Shown piece by piece: positions 1-11,060 of a stretch of DNA of 64,000 bases. The stretch's first letter is position 1; every line of letters begins with the position of its first letter. Source of the stretch: Pharus latifolius (lineage: Eukaryota; Streptophyta; Magnoliopsida; Poales; Poaceae). The DNA is taken from the NCBI GenBank assembly GCA_019359835.1, contig CM033322.1, positions 27,602,468 to 27,666,467 on the forward strand, in the 5' to 3' direction. The translations under genes and the position numbers were made by a program. The notes beneath the pieces were generated by a model, which did not search any database, was not told where the DNA came from, and was given only the letters and a program-made list of their open reading frames with translations.

Positions 1-458
1 TAACTAGGTCAAACCTTATATATGGTCAAATTTTCTTTTCCTTTTTTTTTAATTTGTCTCATGGTTCCTTTTTTAAATTAGTTTGTGTCATGGTACCTAC
101 CTAAGAACAATGGACGATAGTAAAAAACACAATGGACAAAAAAATAACTATTTTTCGAGAGAAAAAGTTAACATAATTATGATTAAATAATACTTAATTT
201 CCTAAAATTGCAATAGTCTGTCAACATTTATTATACAATTCTTTACCATCCATTAAGTTAAAATTGAATCAGGGCTACGGAGCATCACAGAGTGAATAAG
301 AAAAGAATAAATCATGGGAAACTTATAGATGGTTTCAATTTTTTTTTGGGAAAGAATCATCCATGGTTTAACCGATAGGTATATGTAGTTTATAATGTGC
401 TCGTTGATGTAGTGGTCTATTCAACAAAAAATTAGTGGCAGACTAATTAAGAAGTGGA
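1..458. other. AT-rich flank, no gene seen
   Basis: No coding signal. Parts resemble other flanks of the peptide-gene array: the stretch near 150..200 (ending in a GTTAACATAAT-like string) has counterparts near 36740..36800 and 30900..30960. This suggests a duplicated intergenic unit. Confidence 0.4.
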
Positions 459-599
459 CTAATTAATCTGTATGACCAGCTCAATTCCATTCTTCAACCA
501 GTCGTGACCCTCCAACAGCCTCGCCGCGGCCACAACGAAAAAGACAGTAAAGATTTGCATCAAGGATACGAGCACAAACACTGCCTTCGCCGTGGCCAT
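459..599 (-). pseudogene. Secreted-peptide gene copy 1, truncated
   Basis: The minus strand encodes 46 codons from an ATG at 597..599 to a TAG at 459..461. The N-terminus (MATAKAVFVLVSLMQIF...) is a hydrophobic signal segment like those of the copies at 7477 and 34099. It continues through the family A-A-A-R-L-L-E-G block and a W-L-K-N-G stretch, then stops after L-V-I-Q-I-N. The intact copies continue there with V-L-D-K-G-G and the C-terminal Gly/Ser/Pro peptide, so the presumed mature peptide is missing. The site aligned with the TATA box of the other copies (about 702..712) reads AGCAAAAATG on the minus strand, so the TATA also appears lost. I infer a dead paralogue; a spliced or unusual short product cannot be excluded. 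Confidence 0.7.
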
Positions 600-1338
600 T
601 AGTACTGTTGTACAGATGAGAGAGAAAGAGAGCTCGGCTGTATGTATGTATGTGTGTGTGTGTGTGTCTGTTTTTACGAAAGGTTTACATGGTGATCTCC
701 CATTTTTGCTGGGTTATGGTGCAACAGCGAAACTGCACATTCCACGTGGTTGCAATGGTTTGGCAGTCTTGTTCTTTGAACTTCTTGCTTACATTTTTAA
801 TACATGCAAACGATCAAATATCTGGACCAGACGAAGTCCATAATTCTGAATTCATTTCCTATATTTGAACCCGAACACGTTTACTCTATTTGCCACGCGG
901 CCTTTTGGACTAATACTTTTCGAGTGTTTCATATTTATTAATATTATTGTTCGTCAAATGAAATGATATAGAAATAGTTATCTTGCATGTTTGATTTGTC
1001 GCAGGTCAAGTTATGTTTCAGAAACGGATCCTCCATGGTGCAATTCAAACAAAGAATTTTCTTCTCCAACAAAAGTGTAGAAGCAATGCTCTTTTAATTT
1101 CACATTCTCCATTTTTTGTGGGATTTTTCATTACCATGTAAACATTATATGGTGTTTTAAGGTGGGTAGTATAGGAGTATCAAAGAAGTGGGTTAGATAC
1201 TATGTGTGTGAGAATTAAGATATACAAAATGAGAAAAAAATAAATTATAATAGACTAGAGTATTTCAATTAAATAAAGTTTGGAAGTTATAGGAATGGGT
1301 ATTAATGGAGTAGTGAGAAAAAAATATGAAGAGTTTTG
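600..1338. other. Upstream flank of copy 1, no gene seen
   Basis: The first ~250 bases resemble the leader and promoter of the intact copy at 7669..7920, with a (TG)n run at 648..668. The rest is AT-rich and shows no convincing ORF. Confidence 0.45.
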
Positions 1339-1490
1339 TTAAGGTGTACATATTAATTTTTTCTTATTTTACATACACATTTTTTCATCTTAAGATCAAT
1401 CCCTTCTCTTTAGATTTAATACTCTAGGAAAAAATAAAGAGTACAAGTGATGTAATTTTTTTTTTTAAAAAGTATATACACCTTAGACAC
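1339..1490. repeat. Small MITE-like inverted repeat (candidate)
   Basis: The left end reads GTTAAGGTGTACATATTAA. The right end (about 1468..1490) is a near inverted copy reading TATATACACCTTAGAC, with poly-T and poly-A runs just inside. A longer element with related ends (GCTAAAGTG... and ...GCACTTTAG) lies at 37497..37867. No clear target duplication was seen, so the boundaries are approximate. Confidence 0.4.
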
Positions 1491-1999
1491 CCCAAAAAAT
1501 ATTAGTGAGCAAAAAGTGATAAAGTTGTATTAAGAACTGTATTGAGATTATAAGTAGATTTACTCTCTCTATTACACAGTATAAGGCATATAATTTTTCT
1601 AATCTTATTGCAAAATATAAAACAAACATACGAGTTTATAACTAATCTCTTACACTAGTATTCTCTCTCAGTTTCAAGTCATTTATAAATTAAGGTAGTT
1701 TAGTTATTTCACCTCAATGTTTTCTTGATTTTAAAACTTTCTATATACATACTCAAAATATTTCATAAATTTTGCAATTGAGAAAGTATATTTTAAAATA
1801 TCCAAAAAATAAAACAGATTTATATCGTGAAATCGGAGGGTATTTTTTTTTTCAATAGTGAACTTGATCGTCAAACCTTAAAACTAATGCTCGATCGAGT
1901 CTTGACCTTGTGCAGCAAAAAGTTTGACAGGCACTAAAACAATAAAACCTGAGTATGGCTCCCCACATTACTATGTAACATTTTTCATGTATAAAATAT
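1491..1999. other. AT-rich intergenic, nothing recognised
   Basis: AT-rich, with stops in all frames. No repeat structure that I can support. Confidence 0.4.
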
Positions 2000-3470
2000 T
2001 TAGGCCCCTTTGATTTTCAAGCTCCTAGAATTCTGGAATCAGAATTATAATTCCTATAACAAAGTTGACCAATTTAAATCTAATATAAATCCGAATTTGA
2101 TTAGGATTCATATTTCTTATATGAGATCAATTCAATCTATGGTTCAAATTAAAACATCAAATTCTAATTCATATTGAACTAGAAGTTTTAAACGAAGTTG
2201 TTATTGAAAATTGAAGTATAAGGTCTGTAATGATTTGGATGGTTGTTATGCACAAATCTTATATACTTGGAAAGTTTATCAAGTCTATTTTCATATGCAA
2301 CAAACGGTGCATCGTTTGGAGTTCTATGGAAAGAGTTATAGCTATTTTATTGTGGGCTGCGGAGGCTATCGCATGCAGTCCGAATCTAAATTTTAAGTGA
2401 TGCGCATGTGCACCCATATGGCCATCCGAATTTAAGCACATGTGTTGTTCCAAGTTGGACTCCAATTTATTTATAAATTATATTTGGATACAAGTCCCTA
2501 CGTGGAAATTTCTTTTGTGAGATATTTAGAATCAGAACTATTTCTTTTCTTGTTAGTTTAGGATTCGTCTAAAATAGTCTAAAGTCACTGGCTATATAAG
2601 TCATGTATGTCGTATCATGTAAAGAACAATAAAGATGAATTTAAGATTTTAGATACTTTTTAAATAAAGTCCTTACTATTTAGTAAGATTTAAGAGTCTT
2701 ACGACCATTATTCTTTCGATTCCTAAGGGGTTTGTTGAATGTCAAACTGTGGTTCACCCAGTTGTGCCTTTTCATCTACATGGTGTAATTGCGTGTGGGC
2801 TGGTTTTGTCAGTATATGAAAGGATGATTGTCTCGATAGCTCTCGCATGTGCAATATCTTGTGGTGCGTTACCTCATTGTCAGGTCACGTGATGATGGTT
2901 ATCTTTTTTTTTTTATTCTACAATGTGAAGATCGGGTCAATTTAGTTGCTCATGTTTATTCCATATACGCATATCAGCCATCCAAGGTCATCCCGCGATA
3001 TATCATCTCATCATCTAGATGGAGATCAAATCCCATCTCATCTCAAATGAGATGGAAGAAGACCAAGAAGCCCCCTATAGATCAAGATACTGCTCATGGT
3101 TCGCCGAGTCTATTCGAAAGTCCCTGGTCTACGATAGATTGATTTGTGGTTGGTTAGCTATCAAAACCGGTCAAGAAGGATCCCGAGTGCTTCTCAACCG
3201 TTCTGTATCTGTCCTCTGCCATCATTGATATAGTGCAAGACAATTGATACCATTTAGTGGCTACTCTAGGACAATCCTTAGGGCATAATGACATGATATA
3301 GAGGGGTTCTTTGCCTCTGAACCTATATAAATATCTTGCCTCTATGTTGTCTTGGTACATAGTAGTTGAATACCCCGTGCTCTCCCTGATCTACTAAACA
3401 AATCCATATATTATGTATTGGATGCTATGTCCACCCCGGTGTCCCTATATACCACAAAAGTGATCAAGCC
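2000..3470 (+). repeat. Probable decayed LTR sequence
   Basis: No ORF here resembles a protein family. The stretch has LTR-like landmarks: a CTATATAAG TATA box near 2592 followed by AATAAAGATGAA, and later (3300..3450) a GAACCTATATAAAT string followed by a short tract. This is the same arrangement as the 3' part of the gypsy LTR at 43150..43230. I infer remnants of one or two gypsy LTRs. No target duplication was found. Confidence 0.35.
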
Positions 3471-4259
3471 AAAATTTATAATTTAATAAATGAAGAAGTA
3501 CAATCAAATAAAAGAACATATAAATACAATTTTGATGGTTTTATTTTTCTCATTGACTCACTTCCATCTTTTACTTTAAAATGAGTCAAATTAGAGTTAC
3601 CTTCAAGATTGGTTTAATCTAGTTCTTACTCTACGTTTTTGGGTGAAAAAAGACGAGTAGCAATGATGGAGTATGATATAGAGCAAAATTAATGTCATGT
3701 GGAGCTATTCAATACCATATAGAAAAGGAGAAAATATAGAAGGAGAGAGAGAGAGGAAGAGAAAGGTTAGAGTGCAGGGAGAGTTTAGTTTCATTTGGTT
3801 CTGATCAGCCCCACATGATGCAGAATTAGTTTTACAGCACATCCATCATAATTATTTGATGTTTTATCATTGATGGACTAAATTAAACTGCACTAAAAAT
3901 AAAGAGAAAATAACACGAAAAAAGTAGAGGGACATCCACATCAAAGATCATTACACTTTTATGTCTCTAAGAAAGAATGATCGAACTAAAACGAATTAAG
4001 GAAAAAAAACTAAAATATATTGTACATGCTTATGCAAAAACAAATCAACAGCCACAAATCATGCAAATATATGTGAATACCATAACTGGCTATTTAGAAT
4101 ATTACTTATTTGTTCTCTCTATGTAACTGATTATGTTTTTTTATCTACCACAAACACATGAGATTATCAATATAAATCACGACAATCTATACATCATAAT
4201 AAAAAAACATAAAAAGAGAATATACATGCTTGACGGCACTAAGCTTCATTAATTAAAGG
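3471..4259. other. Downstream flank of copy 2, duplicated segment
   Basis: No gene. The segment 3930..4110 (cacttttatgtctctaagaa and following) is recognisably repeated at 6885..7030 and 7265..7400. It therefore marks the downstream part of the duplicated peptide-gene unit. Confidence 0.5.
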
Positions 4260-4427
4260 TTATGGTGGGTGCGCGGGACCTGTTGATGGCTGGTCTTTAT
4301 CCAAAACATGGAACACCAAATTAATTCCAGTCTTCAACCATTCGTCACCCTTTAATGGCCTTGTTGTCGCTTCGACCATTAAGAAATTAAAGATTTGCAT
4401 AAAAAACACGAGTATGTACGCAACCAT
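4260..4427 (-). pseudogene. Secreted-peptide gene copy 2, original start lost
   Basis: Reading the minus strand, the codon aligned with the family start is ATT rather than ATG (about 4445). The frame is open downstream and an in-frame ATG six codons later (4425..4427) would give a 55-residue peptide ending at TAA 4260..4262. It keeps the hydrophobic segment (ILVFFMQIFNFL), a degenerate T-R-P-L-K-G-D-E-W-L block and a C-terminus ending DKDQPSTGPAHPP, which lacks the T-H-N end of the intact copies. A TATAAAAA box is present upstream (4523..4530). The shortened signal segment may still work, so this could be a diverged functional gene rather than a pseudogene. Confidence 0.6.
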
Positions 4428-5017
4428 AGGTAATACCAACGCAATAGTGTTGTATAGTTAAGAGCGACTATTTGTATATATATGTTTGTTTAATTTGGCG
4501 AAGAACATGAATGGTGATGTCGTTTTTATAGCTGGTTTTTTATACGTTCCATGTACTTGCATAGTTAGACCTTTTTTTTTTTTCTTGTTTGCTTACTTTT
4601 CTGATTAAATTTGTTCTAATTCAAATGTAAGAACACGAATTCTTGACATGGTCCAGTTCTTGGATCGTTTCTACACGATTTGTAGCTGGTCAAGTTTCAA
4701 CTTGCACGCAGAATTAAGTCCACTATCGAACTACCTTGGCATTGAAAATGTATGTGTCCTCCGTCGTGTAGTTCAAACACGAGTTTTTTTTTTGAAAAAA
4801 AATGTGAATGAGGAAATATTTATCGATGAAATATGAAATCGAGCAATATTCATTTTTATTAACATGGGATACACACACTTATCTCCGGGGGATTTATGTC
4901 GATTATTTTATTGGAATGAACAAGATGAGGTGACGTGTGTTGTAGTTGAAGCCCAATTAATTGGGTTTTAAATCTATTAAATTTCTAAGCACACGCGATG
5001 GCATGTTACGGATTTTA
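4428..5017. other. Upstream flank of copy 2
   Basis: Promoter-proximal sequence aligned by eye with the flank of copy 3 (TATA region, then a gttctaattcaaatgtaaga string shared with 7887..7906). Nothing coding is supported. Confidence 0.45.
4523..4530 (-). promoter_or_regulatory. TATA box of peptide gene copy 2
   Basis: TATAAAAA on the minus strand, about 95 bases upstream of the usable ATG. It is embedded in a conserved AGCTATAAAAA context shared with copy 3. Confidence 0.6.
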
Positions 5018-5286
5018 GACCTTGTCCAACAGGATACCTAAAAAAATTGATAGTCTAAAATTTAGGTATCAGTAATACTTTTCTTGCTTCAACAGAATAA
5101 CTATTTCGATTTCTATTTTAGATATTATTGCAGAGAATTGGTAAATTTAAATATTCTCTCTCCTCTATCTATATGTTTTTGGGGTTTAGAGATTCTGTTG
5201 GAAAGAATAGAAATATAGGTATAAAATCTTTTTAAGGAGATATATATATATGAGGATATAAAGATCTAATTCTGTTGGAGAAGGTC
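5018..5286. mobile_element. Tourist-like MITE (PIF/Harbinger type)
   Basis: A 269-bp element with no coding capacity. Terminal inverted repeats: left GACCTTGTCCAACAGG, right CTGTTGGAGAAGGTC (reverse complement GACCTTCTCCAACAG). Both ends are flanked by TTA (5015..5017 and 5287..5289), the target duplication typical of PIF/Harbinger elements. Confidence 0.8.
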
Positions 5287-5289
5287 TTA

Positions 5290-6060
5290 GTCCCACACTG
5301 TTTGCTGATGTGCTAGGTACCATACCAACTTAAATAGAGAAACTAAATGTGAAGTATTTATGTATGGAAGTGCCAAATGCTATGAATACAGCAACACGTA
5401 CACAGTAGTGGCTTTTCGCTTGTGACTTTTGTGACTAGCAACGCTGCATTGCCGCTTGACATCCTTCCTTTTTGCCATATTATGTATATACATAGCAAGG
5501 TCATTGCCATGCAGCTTGTGAGTTTCCTCTATATGAATAGTGAGACATCCGTAGACAAGAATATAAAAAGAGTAGTGAACCATGCACTATTATGCGATAT
5601 GTTCAACATCTTCTTCATCTACTGCGTTGGACGTCGTTACTTCATTGACTACAAGTCTACAACAGTAGCCAAATTCTATGAGTCGTAGATTTATAAGATG
5701 TAGACACAAATTATGTTTTCATTGTGACTTGATCTATTATTGACAGTACATAACACTATTGTTAATTATTTCTTGATCATGGCTATAGTGCATGTGTTAG
5801 GAATACTGGACTTAATGATTGTCATGCTTCTACATGTATGCTGTTAATATTCCTATTACTGCTCCTGTCACGCTAGCACGTTAATAAAAAATATGATGTG
5901 ATATGTTTAGTGTATTGATTTTGCTCAATAATTACATACCTGTCATATATGTTGTATTGCTACTATTTTGACTGTACTGTCGTGATTAGAGAAAAAATTT
6001 CTATATTTGTAAATACCATACATTTAGAAATTAAATTTATACGGAAAATGTCAGATTTTC
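5290..6060. other. Intergenic, no gene supported
   Basis: A short open frame at 5422..5688 shows no family resemblance and overlaps an opposite-strand frame of similar length, so I do not call it. Otherwise featureless. Confidence 0.35.
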
Positions 6061-6300
6061 GAACAACATGTTGCTTCATATCTGTTTTTTGCTGGTGGTT
6101 ATTTTAGTGCATCAGTTATACTGCTGAGAGTACCTCGTGCATGCCCACATATGTTTCTTATGGTTGGTCATTTTTCAAAAAAAAAATCCAAGTGAAAAAT
6201 TAATTGCATAAATGGTCCACAACGAAATGGAACTTGCATAACCAACTTGATTGCATAATTCTGCTCCTACAATTCCCTGCTTGGCCGTTCTCTTTCTGTT
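6061..6300. repeat. Duplicated intergenic segment A (also at 27380..27610)
   Basis: Both copies contain a CTAGTGCATGC or CTCGTGCATGC string, then TATGTTTCTT(A/T)TGGTTGG, then a GAAAAA(T/C)TAATTGC string, in the same order and similar spacing. They are about 21 kb apart on either side of CACTA-1. I infer one more piece of the duplicated peptide-gene unit. Confidence 0.5.
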
Positions 6301-7476
6301 TTCATCTGTATTTTCTTTTGCCTCTGACATAAGTATTCATCACCTGTACCAAATAACTTAACTGCACTGTATAGATGGGCACTATGCCTGGTGGGAAGCT
6401 CCTCTACTACTATTGACACTTGTCAAACTCTGGGAGGACGATCGAAACATCTTGTACTCCGATTCCAGAGTGCTATGGGCTTGTCTGTTATGTTTTTGCA
6501 CTTTTCCTTTTATATAATATGGCTCTTTGTGATTTGTATTAAGTGTTTTAATTTATACACCATATATAAAAAATAGTAAATTTATTTTTAAATAGATGTT
6601 ATTCTAATTTTTTTATTACTAACTACATATCATTCTATTAAAATAAATTTACATAACACTTTCTCTATATACCCTTTATTTAATATTTTAAAAAGATCAA
6701 TATGTGACTTGAAGTGTTGAGAGAGATATTAATAAAGTGTATTAAATGAGATTATTATGATTTTTTTCTTTATACCTTATTTCTAGTACTAGAAGTCAAA
6801 ATGATATTTATTTGAAAATAGAGAGAGTGCAATTAAATATATAGAAATTAAGAAAATATGCAAATCAGGTTACCTCCCTCGAGTGCAATACATTCCACTT
6901 TTATGTCTTGAAGAAAAAATGATCCAATTAAAAAAAGAATTAAAAACTAAAGAGATTGCAACTCAATGTGCAAGCCAATAAACCGCCAAAAACCAGGCAA
7001 ATATATGCGCATGCCATCACCCGCTGCCTGGAGTGCTAAATGCATATTTTCTTCTTCTATTTCTATTTATATTCATGTGGAACAGAGAACCAGTATATAT
7101 CACGAAAGAAAATATAAAAAGATATAAAGAAAGAGAATATGCAAACTCTAACACATTGGCTAAACAATTCAATCACAAACTCTTTGAATAGAATTAAGAA
7201 AAAAAAAATTGGACAAGTCATAGTTTATTATTAAAAATGAAGAAATCTTACAATCACCAGAAAGAATCATGTTCCTCACAATTACAATTACTCTTTCATA
7301 TCTTCAAGAAAAAAAAAAGAAGACTAACTAAAATAGAACGACAAATGAAAAAAATCTAAAAATGATTGTATATGCATGTGCAAGTCAATCATATATATAT
7401 ATATATATAATACATGAGAATTTATATGTCATAATAAAATTATAGAAAGATAGACAATCTTTAATTAATGCATTCG
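6301..7476. other. Intergenic with two partial copies of the unit's downstream flank
   Basis: No coding gene. 6885..7030 and 7265..7400 are two versions of the segment seen at 3930..4110, so part of a unit is duplicated here without a gene. An (AT)n run lies near 7391..7410. Confidence 0.45.
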
Positions 7477-7668
7477 CTAGTTATGAGTAGGTGTGCTGGA
7501 ACCCGATGATGGCCCGCCTTTATCCAAAACCTGCATCACCATCTTAAGTCCATTCTCAAATGAGTTATCACCCTCCAACGGCCTCGCTGCTGCTGTGACA
7601 AGAAAGATACTAAAAATTTGCATCAAGAGCATGAGTAGCAACGCCACCTTCGCCGACACCAAAGCCAT
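7477..7668 (-). CDS. Small secreted signalling peptide, PIP/PIPL-like (copy 3, intact)
   Basis: A 63-residue open frame from ATG 7666..7668. An upstream in-frame extension to 7815 exists, but the TATA box at 7764..7771 lies inside it, so I choose the downstream start. Residues 1..26 (MALVSAKVALLLMLLMQIF...) form a signal peptide ending near A-A-A. A variable spacer starting R-P-L-E-G-D follows, then V-M-Q-V-L-D-K and a C-terminal GGPSSGSSTPTHN. Short precursors with a signal, a variable region and a conserved Pro/Gly/Ser-rich C-terminus ending in His or Asn are typical of IDA, PIP/PIPL and CEP-type ligands, which are cleaved and sensed by leucine-rich-repeat receptor kinases. Copy 4 retains S-G-P-S, the PIP core, which supports that placement. 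The exact family is inference. Paralogues lie at 459, 4260, 29628 and 34099. Confidence 0.75.
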   Translation of the reverse strand: MALVSAKVALLLMLLMQIFSIFLVTAAARPLEGDNSFENGLKMVMQVLDKGGPSSGSSTPTHN

Positions 7669-8160
7669 TAGAGCTGTTGTATGAATGATCGAGAGAATGC
7701 TCGGCTGTATGTATGTATGTATGTGTGTTTGTTTGATGAAGAAAGGTTTGCACGGTGATCTCATTTTTATAGCTGGGTTTTCGATTTCAGAACTGCGCGT
7801 TCCACGTACTTGCATGGTTTGGCCCGAAGTCTTGTTCTTGGTATTAGTTTTTTTTTTCTTGTTTGCTTACTTTTCGGATCAATTTTGTTCTAATTCAAAT
7901 GTAAGAACATGAATTCTGGACTTGGTCCAGTTCTTAGGATCGTTTCAACACGACTTCTCACGCGCTGTTAAAAGATACGTGCTTTGTGTCGAGCTATGTA
8001 CACACGAAGCATTGTCCTATTTAGTTTGACAAGGCTTTGTGTTTGATAGAATAATTAAAAACTAGTTTTGCCAGATAAAATCACCCATTGAGGCTAGCGT
8101 AGTCTTGCCACACAAGACTAGCAAATTTGGCTCTCCTCTGTGGGAAAATTTTAGAATGAA
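7669..8160. other. Promoter and upstream flank of copy 3
   Basis: Contains a TATG/TGTG microsatellite (about 7704..7735) in the presumed 5' leader and the TATA box. Sequence similarity to copies 1, 2 and 5 continues to about 7950, then CACTA-1 begins at 8161. Confidence 0.5.
7764..7771 (-). promoter_or_regulatory. TATA box of peptide gene copy 3
   Basis: TATAAAAA on the minus strand, 96 bases upstream of the ATG at 7668. The same sequence and context occurs in copy 2, a variant TATATAAA in copy 5 and a weak CTATAATA in copy 4. It is lost in copy 1. Confidence 0.65.
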
Positions 8161-8465
8161 ACACTACCAAAATACATCATCACAGTCGGTTTAAAATAGT
8201 CATCACAGACGGTTTTGAACCATCAGTAATATTCGAGTCAGTGATAGTCCGAACACTATCATTGAACCGTCTGCAATATTGTCTTTCACAGACGGTTTTG
8301 AGCTCAAAACCGTCTGTGATATAATCATATTATCACAGACGGTTTTTAACTTATAACCAACTGTGATAGTATGAGTATGACAGACGATTTTGAACTGAAA
8401 ACCATCTGTGATAGTCTCCTTATCATAGACAATTTTCAGTTCAAAACCGTCTGTGCGTATTAACT
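8161..8465. repeat. CACTA-1 left subterminal repeat array
   Basis: Direct and inverted copies of a 12-bp unit (TCACAGACGGTT and AACCGTCTGTGA), often paired as short hairpins separated by a few bases. In En/Spm such units bind the element's TNPA protein; that role here is by analogy. Confidence 0.8.
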
Positions 8466-8924
8466 TTTTTTATAAAGATTGTTCTGTTTTTGTGGCTAGC
8501 CTCAGGAATCATGCTAGCCATACCCTCTGTACAATAGCATTTCATATATACAATTCAACATTTCATTTCATATATATATAGAACTCAGCTTTTAAGACAT
8601 ACACAATCTCGGCATTTCGGACACATACAAGGAAACAATGAATCGATCAAATTGTAAGTTTCATGCAACATTTCAAAAATATGTACAATTGAGATTGAAC
8701 AAATAAAAGTAATCGGCAATTAAAGTCAGCATGTTAGATATGTATTACTGTACTAGTTTCAGTTAGTAAGGACCGCATTAATACGAACTGAGCGGGTCCC
8801 TAAACAGCCCCTTAAGTGATATCACATCCTGCGTGAAAAACGAAGCGAGCATCCCTCGGACTAAACCAATCTACGCAAGGTCAAAATTTTCCGAAGGGAA
8901 GTCGACGCCCTGCAGCAAGAGTTT
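8466..8924. other. CACTA-1 3' noncoding region
   Basis: Between the left array and the last ORF2 exon. AT-rich with repeated CATTTCA(A/T) strings (8539..8680). It probably includes the 3' end of the second gene near 8770..8920, which I cannot define. Confidence 0.4.
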
Positions 8925-10502
8925 CTACAGAAAAATTAGCTCAATGCAACTGTAAATTTTGCCAAATCGATACAAAGGGCGGCAGTTGTATACCTCGGGG
9001 AAATTCGGCCGATAAGGGGTGATTAGGTCGTACATGTGGTGCATCACGTAGAACCCACATGTATTGTTGTCCGGCTGCTGATGGCACTGCCAATGTACAA
9101 ATTGAGAGTTAGCTAGGGAGATCTTATAAAGTAAAACAAATGCCGATTGAAATTTGTACCTGAAATTGTATCCACTCAAACTTATCGGCTCACCGCTTGT
9201 GATGTTGCCCTCCCTCAGCAAAGTAGTTCGTGAAAACCCTGCAAATAATCGAAATTGACAATTTGAGGACTATAAATCTAGATGCAATACGGTCCACATG
9301 AATATCATAAAATATGTTAACCTTTCGATTAAATCTCGCGCACTGTCATAATCGTACCCTTTCATTTGCAATGAATGAAGGTAGAACACCTTGTTCCATT
9401 TCGGAATAAGCACCAGTAGAATCCAGTGGTACCTATATGTTATGCGCAAAGAATTTATAATTTAATCTAAGTCTGGAGTGTACATATAAAGACACTAATC
9501 TACGGGTAAAGTAGTGATGAAAGCACTCACCTCTAGTTGTAGGGTACAAGTATGTACTCCTTGTCGACCTGAGTAAGCAACCCTCTTTTATGTAGTCGAC
9601 AATGAAGTCCACGGTGCTCTTAAACATCACATCGGCGACCAGCAGGGGGTCCAGGAAACGGACAAGTTCCCGTTTAGCTTTGGCATATTTGGTCATGCAC
9701 CTACATGGAATGAACCAATTAATAAATGACATATATCCATATATGCACGAACAGGCGTAGGATTGTAGATACTTACAGCACCCAAGACAGTAGGATTGAC
9801 ACGTTGAGCGCGTCTTTGTTGAACAAATTGTGCCTGTTATCCCCACATAAGGAGCAGATGCCAAAGATTGCGAAACCTCCTCGTCCTGCTTCCTCCACAG
9901 CGCCTTCTTCCCCACATACCCATCGGTGCCTAGACTGTGTGGGTCGGTATTCTTCGCCTGGTTAGCCTTGGTCTTCTTACTAAGCTCCTGGAACTTGGGC
10001 GTGCCCTTCATCTCCACAAATTGCTGCCATGCCTCGGGAGTCACGAAAAAGTAGTCATTGAAAGGGGTCTTAGACTGCTTTATATAGTGCTTGACAAGAT
10101 GGCTCTTGAAGCTCTTCCAGTGATGTCAAACACCCAACGGATGGTGAACCGGTGATCCTCGGGAATGTCAAACTCCGCCTGCACTTCTTCCCACAGCTCT
10201 TCCTTGTACTCTCGGGGCACTTCACATCAATCGGAGGTGGTGATGGGCACCCGCTTCCTTTCCACTTTGCCGCATTGTGAGCAGTACTATCTGACTAGTT
10301 TCTACGAAGCTTCCGGTAACCTGTTGTCGTCGAAGTCTATGTGCTGCTTTTCCTGCCTGTCGAGACGCGCACATGTCGTCCGGCCTCGCCCCTTTCTCTT
10401 CTGCAATTGGGCCACGGCGGATGGGGCGACGTTCAGTCCAGGTGTCTCATCGCCATAGAGGTCGCTCTGACTCCCCGACCGACTCATTTCCTCACTTGAC
10501 AT
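8925..10502 (-). pseudogene. CACTA-1 second gene: TNPA-like (Transposase_24) plus Ulp1-like protease
   Basis: Reading leftwards from ATG 10500..10502: a basic N-terminus (QKRKGRGRT), a Transposase_24 (Ptta/En/Spm) segment with AWQQFVEMKGTPKFQELS and a GTDGYVGKKALW string (about 9850..10050), then a C48/Ulp1 cysteine-protease module. The protease His is present in YHWILLVLIP (about 9405..9432) and the nucleophile Cys in PDNNTCGFYVMHHMYD (about 9025..9075). The catalytic Asp position expected in F-Y-L-D-S reads F-Y-L-H-S. Several frameshifts and stops interrupt the frame (near 10300, 10100, 9830 and 9190), so it is dead. A short 5'UTR intron fits GTGCCC...TTCAG at 10522..10596. The same architecture occurs in CACTA-2. 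Confidence 0.75.
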
Positions 10503-10779
10503 ATGGTTACTAAATTCCAACCTGAAGAAGAAGAGGAGGAGGACGATGATGATGCTGCTGCCAATAATATAGGTCAGGGAGAGGGAGGAGGGGCACCTGA
10601 GACTAGCCGGAGGAGGAGGTGCCGAAGGTGGGGAGGCGCCAAAGGTGGTCGCGCTGGATAGTGGGAGGCTGGAGAGAGGCAGTGTGCGCAGTCGCCAGGG
10701 AGCTAGGGGAAGTGAACTGAAAAGTCACAAAGTGTGAAAATGAGCGGGACGAAGCCCGCATTAAACTTAATAGAGAGAT
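10503..10779 (-). promoter_or_regulatory. CACTA-1 second-gene 5' leader with UTR intron
   Basis: A GC-rich leader-like stretch. Donor TCTCAG|GTGCCC at 10597/10596 and acceptor TTCTTCAG|GTTGG at 10522/10521 define a likely 75-bp intron just upstream of the ATG. The equivalent leader in CACTA-2 is at 53423..53570. Confidence 0.5.
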
Positions 10780-11060
10780 TATCACAGACGGTTCTGAGGA
10801 CAGAACCGTTTCGAATGAGCGTGGTTCAGATTGTAGAGTACTATCACAGACGGTTCTGAACTCAGAACCATCTGTGATAGTGCTTTACAATCTGAAACCA
10901 TCTGTAATAGTTCTATCACAGACGGTTCTGATCTCAAAACCATCTGTGATTGTGCTATACAATTTGAAACTCTAAAATTGTGAATACTGAAATTGCAATA
11001 CTAAAACTCTGAAACTCTAAAACTGAGGTCAGAACCGTTTGTGATTGTGCTTTACAATCT
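10780..11060. repeat. CACTA-1 internal array of the terminal motif
   Basis: At least five copies of TCACAGACGGTT or its inverse, plus degenerate copies, lie between the TNP2 3' end and the second gene's leader. This is the same unit as at the element's two ends. CACTA-2 has an equivalent internal array in the same place. Confidence 0.75.

Noticed and set aside
5422..5688. 88-codon ORF on the plus strand
   Set aside because: It overlaps an equally long opposite-strand frame, has no domain and no promoter context. Probably chance.
7477..7815. 112-codon version of peptide gene copy 3
   Set aside because: The TATA box lies inside the extra N-terminal part and the paralogues start at the downstream ATG, so the 63-residue form is preferred.
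8161..8465. Possible CRISPR-like array because of regularly spaced palindromic units
   Set aside because: The units are inverted pairs at the end of a CACTA transposon in a plant genome. There are no unique spacers of constant length and no cas genes.
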